Made by a program: the position numbers and the translations under genes. From Acidimicrobiia bacterium (GTDB lineage: Bacteria; Actinomycetota; Acidimicrobiia; IMCC26256; PALSA-610), in NCBI GenBank assembly GCA_036271555.1, contig DATBAK010000093.1:1-64000 (forward strand): DNA of 64,000 nt, read 5' to 3'. How positions within the stretch are numbered: the stretch's first letter is position 1; every line of letters begins with the position of its first letter. Of the stretch, positions 7,862 to 15,964 are shown one piece after another. The notes below the pieces were generated by a model. It was not told the origin of the DNA, made no database searches, and saw only the letters and a list, made by a program, of their open reading frames with translations.

Positions 7862-9045
7862 GCACCGAGCCCGACCTCGCGGTCGCGACGCGCGCGAACC
7901 GATGGCAGCGCATCCCGATTGGCTGGCGCGTCGCGATCGTCGTGGTAGTGGGCGCGCTGCTGCTCAATCTCTTTGCCCGGTTCGTGAGCGCGTCGACGGG
8001 CGGCGACCACACGCCGAGCGGCCGCACGTCGTCGTCGTACGGCACCCAGACGGACGGGCTCGCGGCGTACGCCGACCTGCTGCGCGCCGAAGGTCATTCC
8101 GTCGAGCGCACGCGCGGCGCCTTGGAGTCGTCGACGCTCGATCCTTCGACGACCGTCGTGGTCCTCGATCCCGACACGATCAGCGGCAACGACGCGGGCG
8201 TGCTGCTGGCGTTCGTCGTGAACGGCGGCCGGCTCGTCGTCGGCGGCACGTTCCCCGACTACTTCACCGCACTGCGCGACAACCCGCCCGAGTGGACCAG
8301 CGGCGGCCCGAGCACGTGGAGCGACGTCGCGTCTTCGCTCGCGCCGATCCGCAGGGTCGTGACCGACGGCGACGGCACGTTCATCGCACCGGGTGCGTCG
8401 ACGCCGCTCGTCGGCACCACCGACGCCGCGCTCGTGACCGAGGCGAGGGTCGGGCGGGGCACGATCGAGTTCGTCGCCGACGCGTCACCGTTCCAGAACC
8501 GTCTGCTCGACACCGCCGACAACGCCGCGCTCGGCCTGACGCTCGCGGGGCCGGCGAGCCGCCCCGTCGTGTTCCCGGAGAGCGTGCACGGCTACGGGCC
8601 GTCGCGCGGGCTGGGGGCCATCCCGACCGACTGGAAGCTCGCGCTGCTCGGGCTCGCGATCGCAGGCCTCGTGCTGATGTGGGCACGGGGCCGGCGCCTC
8701 GGTCCGCCGGAGGACGCGAGCCGTCCGCTCCCCCCGCCGCGCGCGGCGTACGTCGACGCCGTGGGTTCGACGTTGCGGCGCACGCATCAGCCCCACGACG
8801 CGCTCGCGCCCGTGGCCCGGCGCGTGCACGCAACGATCGACGCGCGCGCGACCTTCGGTGTCGACGGTCCCGCGGGCGCGACGGCCGACCTCGAACCCAC
8901 CGAGTTCGCGCGCCGCGCGCACGCGCTCGGACTGTCCGACGACGAGATCGACGCGCTGCGCGCGCCGGTCACCGACGAGACGGTGCTCGCGCTCGGGCGC
9001 GCGCTGCACCACGCCATGCAGGCAACCCGAAGGGAAGGTCAGTGA
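7858..9045 (+). CDS. DUF4350-domain membrane protein
   Basis: A 395-residue protein with one N-terminal span (WRVAIVVVVGALLLNLFARF), an extracytoplasmic DUF4350 region, and a second span near residue 265 (LALLGLAIAGLVLMW) followed by a basic cytoplasmic tail. DUF4350 resembles the class I glutamine amidotransferase-like fold; here DGLAAYADLLRAEGHSVER and a series of beta-strand segments (TVVVLDPDTI, GGRLVVGGTF) are seen. The GTG start at 7858 is fixed by the 4-bp overlap with the DUF4129 gene; the longer upstream frame is overlap noise. The stop overlaps the MoxR start. Confidence 0.86.
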   Translation: MSTEPDLAVATRANRWQRIPIGWRVAIVVVVGALLLNLFARFVSASTGGDHTPSGRTSSSYGTQTDGLAAYADLLRAEGHSVERTRGALESSTLDPSTTVVVLDPDTISGNDAGVLLAFVVNGGRLVVGGTFPDYFTALRDNPPEWTSGGPSTWSDVASSLAPIRRVVTDGDGTFIAPGASTPLVGTTDAALVTEARVGRGTIEFVADASPFQNRLLDTADNAALGLTLAGPASRPVVFPESVHGYGPSRGLGAIPTDWKLALLGLAIAGLVLMWARGRRLGPPEDASRPLPPPRAAYVDAVGSTLRRTHQPHDALAPVARRVHATIDARATFGVDGPAGATADLEPTEFARRAHALGLSDDEIDALRAPVTDETVLALGRALHHAMQATRREGQ

Positions 9046-9983
9046 GAGAGCTCCGCAACCGGGTCGTGTCCGAGGTGTCGAAGGTGGTGGTGGGTCAGGA
9101 TCACGTCGTCGACGTGCTGCTCGCGGCGACGACCGTCGGCGGCCACGTGCTGCTCGAAGGCGTTCCCGGAGTCGCCAAGACGTTGCTCGCCAACGCGTTC
9201 GCGCGTGCCCTCGGCGTCGACTTCCGGCGCGTGCAGTTCACGCCCGACATGCTGCCGAGCGACCTCACCGGCACGATGACGCTGCGCACGACCGCGGCCG
9301 GCAGCGAGCTTGCGTTCCGGCCCGGCCCCGTGTTCACGAACCTCGTGCTCGCCGACGAGATCAACCGCACTCCACCGAAGACGCAGTCGGCGCTGCTCGA
9401 AGCGATGCAGGAACAACAGGTGAGCGTCGACGGTGTCGCGCACCCCTTGCCCACACCGTTCCTCGTCGTCGCGACGCAGAACCCGATCGAGTACGAAGGC
9501 ACCTACCCGCTGCCCGAGGCGCAGCTCGACCGCTTCCTCGCCAAGGTCGACGTCGGGTACCCGACCGCCGGCGACGAGGTCGCGCTGCTCCGGCTCGCGC
9601 ACCGCGGTGTCGCGCCCGCGACGCTCGCCGACGTGCAGCCGGTCGTGACCGCCGACGAGCTGCGCGCCGAGTCCGCGCGCGTCGATACGGTCACGGTGTC
9701 GGACGACGTGCTCGCGTACGTCGCCGCGATCGTGCGCCGCACACGCGAGGTGCCGAGCGTCGCGCTCGGTGCGAGCCCGCGCGCCGCCGTGCACCTGCTC
9801 GCGGCGGCGAAGGCGGCCGCGAGCATGACCGACCGCACCTACGTGATCCCCGACGACGTGCAGGCGGTCGCGCGCGCGGTGCTGCGCCACCGGCTGCTGA
9901 TCCGCCCCGAAGCCGAGCTCGAGCACTACAGCGCCGACGACGCGATCACGAGCACACTCGCTGCGGTGCCCGTCCCGCGGTGA
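9042..9983 (+). CDS. MoxR-family AAA+ ATPase
   Basis: A 313-residue cytoplasmic AAA+ chaperone of the MoxR group. Walker A is GVPGVAKT (residues 40-47), Walker B is LVLADEINRTPPKTQSAL, and the sensor region is VATQNPIEYEGTYPLPEAQ followed by LDRFLAKV. The C-terminal lid contains LGASPRAAVHLLAAAKA. MoxR proteins remodel partner proteins, typically inserting metal or activating complexes with a DUF58/VWA partner. Here the DUF58 gene follows 7 bp downstream. The GTG start (9042) has AGGGAAGG upstream and overlaps the DUF4350 stop by 4 bp. Confidence 0.95.
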   Translation: MRELRNRVVSEVSKVVVGQDHVVDVLLAATTVGGHVLLEGVPGVAKTLLANAFARALGVDFRRVQFTPDMLPSDLTGTMTLRTTAAGSELAFRPGPVFTNLVLADEINRTPPKTQSALLEAMQEQQVSVDGVAHPLPTPFLVVATQNPIEYEGTYPLPEAQLDRFLAKVDVGYPTAGDEVALLRLAHRGVAPATLADVQPVVTADELRAESARVDTVTVSDDVLAYVAAIVRRTREVPSVALGASPRAAVHLLAAAKAAASMTDRTYVIPDDVQAVARAVLRHRLLIRPEAELEHYSADDAITSTLAAVPVPR

Positions 9984-9990
9984 GCTCGAC

Positions 9991-11238
9991 GTGAGCCCCA
10001 CAGTGCGCGCCGCGTACGCGCTCGGCGTCGTCGCATTGCTCGCACTCGCGATTCCGATCGCGATCGTCGTCGTGCTCGCGATCGCCGTCGCGATCGCGAC
10101 CGTGGTCGACGCGGTGCTCGCGCACCGCGCGCCTCGGCTCAGCCGCTCGGTCCCTCCCGTCGTCGTCCGTGGCGTCCGCGCGCCGCTCACCGTGCGCGCC
10201 ATCGGTCCGAGTGCATCGCGCGTCCGGCTGCGTCAACCCGCCGTGCCCGACCTCGTCGTCGACCCGCCCGAAGCCGACGGGCACCTCGACGCGCACGTCA
10301 CCGCGCGCCGGCGCGGCCGCCACCTGCTCCCCCCGGTCGCGGCCCGCACGGTGGGGCCACTCGGCCTCGGCAGCTGGCAGTTCTCGGGCGGGGAGGACGC
10401 GCAGGTGCTCGTGTACCCCGACGTCCCCGCGGCGCGCCGGCTCGTCGTCGCGCTGCGCCGCGGCCGCTTCCGCGATCCGGGCCTGATCGCCAAGGGTGCG
10501 CTCGGGCTCGGCACCGACTTCGAGACCGTGCGCGACTACCAGCCCGACGACGACATCCGGCAGGTCAACTGGGCCGCGACCGCGCGGACGGGCCGGCCGA
10601 TGAGCAATCAGTACCGGATGGAGCAGGACCGCGACGTCGTGTGCGTGCTCGACTGCGGACGGCTGATGTCGGCGCCCATCGGCGAGCGCACACGACTCGA
10701 CGCCGCCCTCGACGCGCTCGCGGCGGTGGTGCTCGTCGCCGACGAACTCGGCGATCGCAGCGGTGTGATCGCGTTCGACGCAGAGATCCGCCGGCGCGTC
10801 GCGACCGGTCGTCGCAACAGCGACGCGGTGATCGGCGCGGTGTTCGACCTCGAGCCGCGCGCCGTCGAGAGCGACTACGACCTCGCGTTCCACGCGGTCG
10901 GGTCCGCGAAGCGCGCGCTCGTCGTCGTGTTCACCGATCTCCTCGACGAAGCGGCGGCGCGTTCACTCGTCGCCGCGATACCGGTGCTCGCGCGCCGTCA
11001 TGCGGTGGTCATTGCATCGGTACGCGACCCAGATGTCGACCACGCGGTCCGCGTCGAGCCGCGCGATCGCGACGACGTGTACCGCGCCGCGGTCGCGCTC
11101 GAGCTCCTCGACGGCCGCGCCCGGGTGGTCGCCCAGCTGAGCCGCGCCGGCGCCGAGGTCGTCGAGTCGGCGCCCGAGCACCTCGCGGCCGCATGCGTAC
11201 GCGCCTACCTCCGACTCAAGTCGCGCGCGCGGCTGTAG
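9991..11238 (+). CDS. DUF58-domain protein (MoxR partner)
   Basis: A 415-residue protein with two short N-terminal hydrophobic stretches (YALGVVALLALAIPIAIVVV and the next 20 residues), then a beta-rich region and a C-terminal VWA-like domain. The DUF58 signature is FETVRDYQPDDDIRQVNWAA, continuing through the Asn-Gln-Tyr stretch into VVCVLDCGRLM, which matches the metal-site-like start of a VWA fold. It is expected to be membrane-tethered and handled by the MoxR ATPase upstream. The GTG start is preceded by GAGCTCGAC without a strong ribosome site. Target is unknown. Confidence 0.92.
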   Translation: MSPTVRAAYALGVVALLALAIPIAIVVVLAIAVAIATVVDAVLAHRAPRLSRSVPPVVVRGVRAPLTVRAIGPSASRVRLRQPAVPDLVVDPPEADGHLDAHVTARRRGRHLLPPVAARTVGPLGLGSWQFSGGEDAQVLVYPDVPAARRLVVALRRGRFRDPGLIAKGALGLGTDFETVRDYQPDDDIRQVNWAATARTGRPMSNQYRMEQDRDVVCVLDCGRLMSAPIGERTRLDAALDALAAVVLVADELGDRSGVIAFDAEIRRRVATGRRNSDAVIGAVFDLEPRAVESDYDLAFHAVGSAKRALVVVFTDLLDEAAARSLVAAIPVLARRHAVVIASVRDPDVDHAVRVEPRDRDDVYRAAVALELLDGRARVVAQLSRAGAEVVESAPEHLAAACVRAYLRLKSRARL

Positions 11239-11254
11239 CTACCATCCGTCCCAC

Positions 11255-11542
11255 ATGAGCGATCAGGAATGGGTGCCCGGCGAGGTCCCGGATGGCGTCG
11301 GTCCCGAGGTGTTCCGCGAGCAGTTGCGGCGGGCCGCCGGTCAGGATCCCGAGCACGGGGCGCACATCCAGCTCGAGTCCGAGACCGTGTTCCTCGAGGA
11401 CGTCGAAGCGGTCGAGGCCGACACCGAGCCGACGCGGTCGCGCGTTCGGCTGCGCAACGGTGCCATCATCGGTGGGTTGACGGGCGCGGCGATCGTGGCC
11501 GCGCTCGCGACGATCAGATACCGGCGTCGACGGTCGTCGTAG
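11255..11542 (+). CDS. Small tail-anchored membrane protein, unknown
   Basis: A 95-residue protein not recognised by family. It has an acidic soluble N-terminal two thirds (GPEVFREQLRRAAGQDPEHG, ETVFLEDVEAVEADTE), one C-terminal transmembrane segment (GAIIGGLTGAAIVAALATI) and a basic tail RYRRRRSS, giving a tail-anchored layout. It begins 16 bp after the DUF58 stop, so it is probably the last gene of that operon. Its 3' end overlaps the convergent SpoIIM gene by 29 bp. Codon usage looks normal for the region. Confidence 0.72.
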   Translation: MSDQEWVPGEVPDGVGPEVFREQLRRAAGQDPEHGAHIQLESETVFLEDVEAVEADTEPTRSRVRLRNGAIIGGLTGAAIVAALATIRYRRRRSS

Positions 11543-12497
11543 TTACGGTCGCGGGCTTCCCGCGCCACAGCACGAGGCCCCAGAACACGGCGCCGAGCGC
11601 GATCCCGATCGTCAGCACCGTCGGGAGCCCGAGCCCCGCGGGGGTGATGAAGCCTTCGACGAGCCCCGCGACGACGAGCCACGGTGCGGTGCCGAGGATC
11701 ATCTCGATCGCGGCGCGCGCTTCCTCGCGCAGCGCCTCACCGCGTCTTCGGTAACCGGGATCGACGATCGCCCAACCAATGCGCAACCCGGCCGCGGCCG
11801 CGACGCAGATGCAGCTCAGCTCGAGCACACCGTGCGCGGTGATGAGCGCGAAGAACGGACGACCGTTGCCCGCGCCGATCGAGAGTCCCGCGACGACGCC
11901 GAGCAACACGCCGTTCTGCACGAGCACGAGCACTGTGCCGAGTCCGAGGAGCAGTCCGCCGCCGAACGCGAGCATCGTGACCGTGATGTTGTTCGTGAAG
12001 ATCTGGCTCGCGAGCGCGGCCTGATCGCTGACGCTCACGCCGAGGTCGGTGTTCGACGGGCGTGGTTCGGTGACGCGCTGATACTGCGAGGGCACGAGTC
12101 CCGACGCGGCGCCGGGATCGCGCCACGCCCACATGCCCGCGAGCAGCGCGGGTGCGAAGAGGAACAGCACGGCGACGAGGAGCGGGACCGGCCGCTCGCG
12201 GATCCGGCGCCAGTATCCGTGCGACACGAAGTCGCGCACCGCGCCGCGCCGCGGCTCCGAGTCGTACACGAGGTGGCGGGCGTTCGTGACGAGCCGCTCG
12301 AGTCGGCGCACTGCGGGATCGGCCGGGTAGCGATGGCGCGCGAGTGCGAGGTCGGCCACCGTCTCGCGGTAGCGCACGCCGAGCTCGCGCACGCCGTCGG
12401 GACCGAGCCGTTCCGGACGCTTTCCGGCGTCCCGGACGAGCGTTTCCAGGCGCTCCCACGTTGGTGATCGGTCGGCGACGAACGCGTCTACGTTCAT
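11514..12497 (-). CDS. Stage II sporulation protein M family membrane protein
   Basis: A 327-residue SpoIIM-like integral membrane protein. The N-terminal soluble part (FVADRSPTWERLETLVRDAG, RYRETVADLALARHRYP, LVTNARHLVY) is typical of actinobacterial members that are unrelated to sporulation and occur beside RDD and MoxR/DUF58 genes. Four or five spans follow (PLLVAVLFLFAPALLAGMWA; ITVTMLAFGGGLLLGLGTVL; ISCIC-like VLELSCICVAAAAGLRIGW; WLVVAGLVEGFITPAGLG). It is divergent from the RDD gene, with only 3 bp between the two start codons. Function in non-sporulating bacteria is unknown. Confidence 0.9.
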   Translation of the reverse strand: MNVDAFVADRSPTWERLETLVRDAGKRPERLGPDGVRELGVRYRETVADLALARHRYPADPAVRRLERLVTNARHLVYDSEPRRGAVRDFVSHGYWRRIRERPVPLLVAVLFLFAPALLAGMWAWRDPGAASGLVPSQYQRVTEPRPSNTDLGVSVSDQAALASQIFTNNITVTMLAFGGGLLLGLGTVLVLVQNGVLLGVVAGLSIGAGNGRPFFALITAHGVLELSCICVAAAAGLRIGWAIVDPGYRRRGEALREEARAAIEMILGTAPWLVVAGLVEGFITPAGLGLPTVLTIGIALGAVFWGLVLWRGKPATVTTTTVDAGI

Positions 12498-12500
12498 GGC

Positions 12501-13235
12501 GTGCCGATCGACGAACAGGTCACGATCGCGACACCCGAGGGTCTCGAAGTCGACCTCGTGCTCGCCGGTCTCGGTTCACGGTTCGTCGCCCGTCTCCTCG
12601 ACAGTCTCGTGCAGCTCGGCATCATCATCGCGCTCGTGATCGTCGTCGCGAACGTTCACAGCGGTTGGGCGGTTGGGGCCGCGCTCATCCTCTATTTCGT
12701 CGTGATCTTCGGCTATGACGTCGGGTTCGAGGTGATCGGGTCCGGTCGCACGCTCGGCAAGCGCGCTGCGGGGTTGCGCGTCGTGCGCCTCGGCGGGCAG
12801 CCGGTCGGCTTCACGCGCAGCGTCGTCCGCAACGTGTTGCGGCTCATCGATTTCCTCCCGACGATGTACCTGCTCGGCACGATCCTGATCCTCGCGACGC
12901 GCGACAACCAGCGGCTCGGTGATCTCGCGGCGGGCACGATCGTCGTGCGCGAGCACGGCACCAAGCGCGAGACACCGGGTTGGGCGAACTGGTCGCGACC
13001 TACGGTGCCGCCGGACGCGGTCGCGGGTTGGGACGTCAGCGCGGTGACGCCCATCGAGATCGCCGCGATCCGTCAGTTCCTCGATCGCCGGCTCTCGCTG
13101 CCTCCCGACACACGCGCGCAGCTCGCGTGGCAGCTCGCCGCGCGCGTCAGCGCGACCGTCACCGGTATCCCGCCCTCGGCGCACCCGGAGTACGTGCTCG
13201 AAGGCATCGTCGTGGCGAAGGAGCAGCGGCGATGA
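12501..13235 (+). CDS. RDD-family membrane protein
   Basis: A 244-residue protein with an RDD domain: GLGSRFVARLLDSLVQLGII with the Arg and Asp residues, then spans and RTLGKRAAGLRVVRLGGQPV and RNVLRLIDFLPTMYLLGTI, ending with the DNQRLGDLAAGTIVV motif. The C-terminal 70 residues are soluble. RDD proteins are small polytopic proteins of poorly defined transport function and are commonly next to spoIIM in actinobacteria. The GTG start is 3 bp from the divergent spoIIM ATG. The stop overlaps the following ATG (ATGA). Confidence 0.92.
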   Translation: MPIDEQVTIATPEGLEVDLVLAGLGSRFVARLLDSLVQLGIIIALVIVVANVHSGWAVGAALILYFVVIFGYDVGFEVIGSGRTLGKRAAGLRVVRLGGQPVGFTRSVVRNVLRLIDFLPTMYLLGTILILATRDNQRLGDLAAGTIVVREHGTKRETPGWANWSRPTVPPDAVAGWDVSAVTPIEIAAIRQFLDRRLSLPPDTRAQLAWQLAARVSATVTGIPPSAHPEYVLEGIVVAKEQRR

Positions 13236-13588
13236 GCGAGGTGGCCGTCGACCGGCGCGCCACGCGCATCGTCGCGGGCGCGATGCTCGGCGCCGCGGTC
13301 GTGTGGCCGCGGCTGCCCGTACACCCGCCGCTCGCGTGCCCGTTCCGCACGCTCACCGGCATCCCCTGCCCGCTCTGCGGGATGACGCGCGCGGTCGTCG
13401 CCGCGACGCACGGGCACCTGCTCGAGTCGCTGCGCTTCAACCCCGCGGGGATCCTCGTGGTCGTGCTCGCGATCGCGTTGCTCGCCGGGCTTCGTGTCGA
13501 CCGCGTGCGCATCCCACCGTGGACGATCGCGCTCTTCGGCGCGCTGCTCTGGGCGTGGAACGTCGGCTTCAACCCGACGTTTCACTAG
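13232..13588 (+). CDS. DUF2752-domain small membrane protein
   Basis: A 118-residue protein with the DUF2752 signature CPFRTLTGIPCPLCGMTRA, including the conserved Cys pair in PCPLCG. It is followed by two spans (ILVVVLAIALLAGLRV and PPWTIALFGALLWAWNVGF). The family is widespread, often near RDD or MoxR genes, with no known activity. The true ATG at 13232 overlaps the RDD stop by 4 bp; the frame is open further upstream but that part is antisense noise. The last 20 bp overlap the convergent amidohydrolase gene. Confidence 0.88.
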   Translation: MSEVAVDRRATRIVAGAMLGAAVVWPRLPVHPPLACPFRTLTGIPCPLCGMTRAVVAATHGHLLESLRFNPAGILVVVLAIALLAGLRVDRVRIPPWTIALFGALLWAWNVGFNPTFH

Positions 13589-14990
13589 CCAGCGCGCGGC
13601 GCAGCGCGGGCAGCGCGTTCGCGACCCACGATCGATCGCGTTCGCCGTCGACGCGCGCGAGCACCGCGTCGTCGATCCCGTACACGCGGCGCGCGTTGTG
13701 GCTCAGGATGCGCTCCTTCGTGTCGCGGTCGAGCGCCGGGTACCCGAACTCGGCTTGCATCGCGGCGGGTATCTCGAAGGCCCGGAACGCGTCGATGAGC
13801 GGCTGCGGCGATCCGTACCAGACCGAGTCGGTGCCCCACAGGATGCGCTCGGGCCCGAGCGCGACGAGCAGCTTGCCGAGCACGTGCGCGGCCTCGACCG
13901 GCCGCCGCAGCATCAGGTACCACGTCGTGCCGAGCTCCGCGTAGACGTTCGCCCGCGGACCGATGCCGTGTGCGGCGAGCGACGCGATCAATCGATCGAC
14001 GCCGCGGCGCGTGCCGTCGCGCGCCTCGGCCACGAACGGTCCCTCCGCACCGTTCGGATCGCGCTCGTAGCCGGAGTGATACACGACGAAGTCGATGTCG
14101 GGGAAGGCGGTCGCGGCGGGTCCGATGTCACGCGGCGACGCGGCCGCGACCGACGCGTCCGGAATCGGTCCACCGAGCCCCTTGTGCGTCGCGACGACAC
14201 GCGGACCGAGCGCTCGCACGCGCTCGAGGAACGGGAAGCCGATCTCCTCGTCGTCGAGGAACCAGCCGCCCGTCGGTGACGCGGCCGTCGGTGGACCGAA
14301 CAACGTGTACACCTTCCATCCCGACGGATCGCACGCCGCGCGCCACTCGTCCATCGCATCGAGCTCGCCGTCGATGTTCGGGTGCACGATCGTGTGCGTG
14401 AGCACGCGGCCGCTGCTCGCGTAGCGATCGACGACCGTCCGCGCCGACGCGATCTGCGGGTTCGTGAGCACGTTGGTCGCCGCGGGACCGGGCGTCGACG
14501 TGAGCAGCGCGACCGCGGTCTCGCTCGCGCCGAACACGAGACTCGCCCACGCACCCGCGTCGATCACCTCCGGATCGACGCCGGCAGGCCACCGCTGCGG
14601 ATCGACCATCGTGAGGAAGCCCGCGAGCGCGGCCGCATGCGAACCCGTCCAGCGCGCGGGATCGACGAGGTGCGTCTGCACGTCGACGACGGGCGCGCGC
14701 CCGGCGAACGCGGCCTCGGCCGCGGCTTCGTCACGCGCGGCTTCCTCCGGCACCGCGTAGAACCCGCCGCCGTGCGCTTCGTCGATCGCGAGCAAGGTGG
14801 CCGCGGTGCCGCGCCGGTCGAAGCGAAACTCGTCGACATCCATTGCGACCGCGCGCGCGAGCTCCGGCAGCGCATCGTCGAGGCGCGCGAGCGCGCGGCG
14901 ATCGCGTGCCGTCCACGGCAGCGGTTCGTACTCGTCGCTCGCGCTGCACCGCAGCAGCGGCGGGACCACAGGAGATGTCGGTCCGCGCAC
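13569..14990 (-). CDS. Amidohydrolase-2 family protein
   Basis: A 473-residue TIM-barrel metal-dependent hydrolase of the amidohydrolase-2 (ACMSD-like) group. The metal-binding framework is visible but relaxed: VVDVQTHLVDPARW where HxH would be expected, VVATHKGLGGPIP, DIDFVVYHSGYERD and LWGTDSVWYGSP with the C-terminal metal Asp. An extended N-terminal region of about 115 residues precedes the barrel. The gene starts 6 bp after the recR stop and so is probably transcribed with dnaX-ybaB-recR, though it has no obvious link to DNA repair. Substrate unknown; decarboxylase or hydrolase activity are both possible. Confidence 0.85.
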   Translation of the reverse strand: MRGPTSPVVPPLLRCSASDEYEPLPWTARDRRALARLDDALPELARAVAMDVDEFRFDRRGTAATLLAIDEAHGGGFYAVPEEAARDEAAAEAAFAGRAPVVDVQTHLVDPARWTGSHAAALAGFLTMVDPQRWPAGVDPEVIDAGAWASLVFGASETAVALLTSTPGPAATNVLTNPQIASARTVVDRYASSGRVLTHTIVHPNIDGELDAMDEWRAACDPSGWKVYTLFGPPTAASPTGGWFLDDEEIGFPFLERVRALGPRVVATHKGLGGPIPDASVAAASPRDIGPAATAFPDIDFVVYHSGYERDPNGAEGPFVAEARDGTRRGVDRLIASLAAHGIGPRANVYAELGTTWYLMLRRPVEAAHVLGKLLVALGPERILWGTDSVWYGSPQPLIDAFRAFEIPAAMQAEFGYPALDRDTKERILSHNARRVYGIDDAVLARVDGERDRSWVANALPALRRALASETSG

Positions 14991-14996
14991 GCGCGA

Positions 14997-15602
14997 TCAG
15001 CGATCGATCTCGCGCCGGCCTTCGAGCGCGCGCCCGAGCGTCACCTCGTCGGCGTACTCGAGGTCACCACCCACCGGCAGGCCGCTCGCGATGCGCGTCA
15101 CCCGTAGGTCGAGCGGCCGCAGCAGCTGCGCGAGGTACATCGCCGTGGCCTCGCCCTCGACGTTCGGGTTCGTCGCGAGGATCACTTCCTTCACCGCGTC
15201 GCCGTCGATGCGCCCGAGCAGCTCCTTGATGCGGAGCTGGTCGGGCAGCACTCCCTCGATCGGCGAGATCGCGCCCTGCAGCACGTGGTAGCGGCCGCGG
15301 AACTCACCGGTGCGCTCGACCGACACGATGTCGCGCGGCTCCTCGACGACACAGATCAACGTCGGGTCCCGCCGGTCGTCGCGGCAGAACGCGCAGAGCT
15401 CGCCCTCGGCGATGTTGAAGCAGGTGCGGCACCACGAGACGCGTTCCTTCGCCTCGACGATCACGCGCGCGAGCCGCTTCGCGTCCTCCTGCGGTGTCTT
15501 CAGCAGGTAGAACGCGATGCGCTGCGCCGACTTCGGACCGATGCCCGGCAACCGGCCGAGCTCGTCGATGAGCGCCTGGACCGGGCCCTCGTAGAGCGAC
15601 AT
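14997..15602 (-). CDS. recR: Recombination protein RecR
   Basis: A 201-residue RecR that works with RecF/RecO in RecA loading at gaps. It has the N-terminal HhH region [20 protein letters not shown], the four-Cys zinc finger [18 protein letters not shown], and a Toprim domain with [17 protein letters not shown] and [19 protein letters not shown]. It ends with the Walker-like [20 protein letters not shown]. Length and order match the family. It follows ybaB by 12 bp in the classical dnaX-ybaB-recR arrangement. Confidence 0.97.
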   Translation of the reverse strand: MSLYEGPVQALIDELGRLPGIGPKSAQRIAFYLLKTPQEDAKRLARVIVEAKERVSWCRTCFNIAEGELCAFCRDDRRDPTLICVVEEPRDIVSVERTGEFRGRYHVLQGAISPIEGVLPDQLRIKELLGRIDGDAVKEVILATNPNVEGEATAMYLAQLLRPLDLRVTRIASGLPVGGDLEYADEVTLGRALEGRREIDR

Positions 15603-15614
15603 GCGTGGGGCGCG

Positions 15615-15953
15615 CTACCCGAGTCCGAGGCCGCCGAGGCCGAGCGCGTCGAGGTTCATCCCGCCCGTCACCGCGCCGATGCGCTGCGACTGCAGCTCCG
15701 ACGCGCGCCGCAATCCGTCGGCGAGGGCGGCGACGACGAGGTCCTCGAGCGTCTCGACGTCGGCGGGATCGACGACCGACGGATCGATCGAGACGCGCTG
15801 CACCTCACCCGAACCGGTGACCGTGGCCTTCACCATGCCGCCGCCCGCGCTGCCCTCGACGGTCTCGTTCGCGAGCGCCGCCTGCGCCGCGGCCATGTCG
15901 GTCTGCATCTGCGCGATCTTGCGCATCATCTTCATCTGGTCGGGTTGCGCCAC
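15615..15953 (-). CDS. YbaB/EbfC nucleoid-associated protein
   Basis: A 112-residue YbaB/EbfC family DNA-binding protein. It shows the helical MRKIAQMQTDMAAAQAALANE, the central beta strands GGGMVKATVTGSGEVQRVSI and the DPADVETLEDLVVAALADGLR helix, with a Gly/Leu-rich C-terminus GLGGLGLG. Members form dimers that bind DNA loosely. Its location between dnaX and recR is the standard context. The ATG is 11 bp downstream of dnaX. Confidence 0.94.
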   Translation of the reverse strand: MAQPDQMKMMRKIAQMQTDMAAAQAALANETVEGSAGGGMVKATVTGSGEVQRVSIDPSVVDPADVETLEDLVVAALADGLRRASELQSQRIGAVTGGMNLDALGLGGLGLG

Positions 15954-15964
15954 GGCTCGCTCCC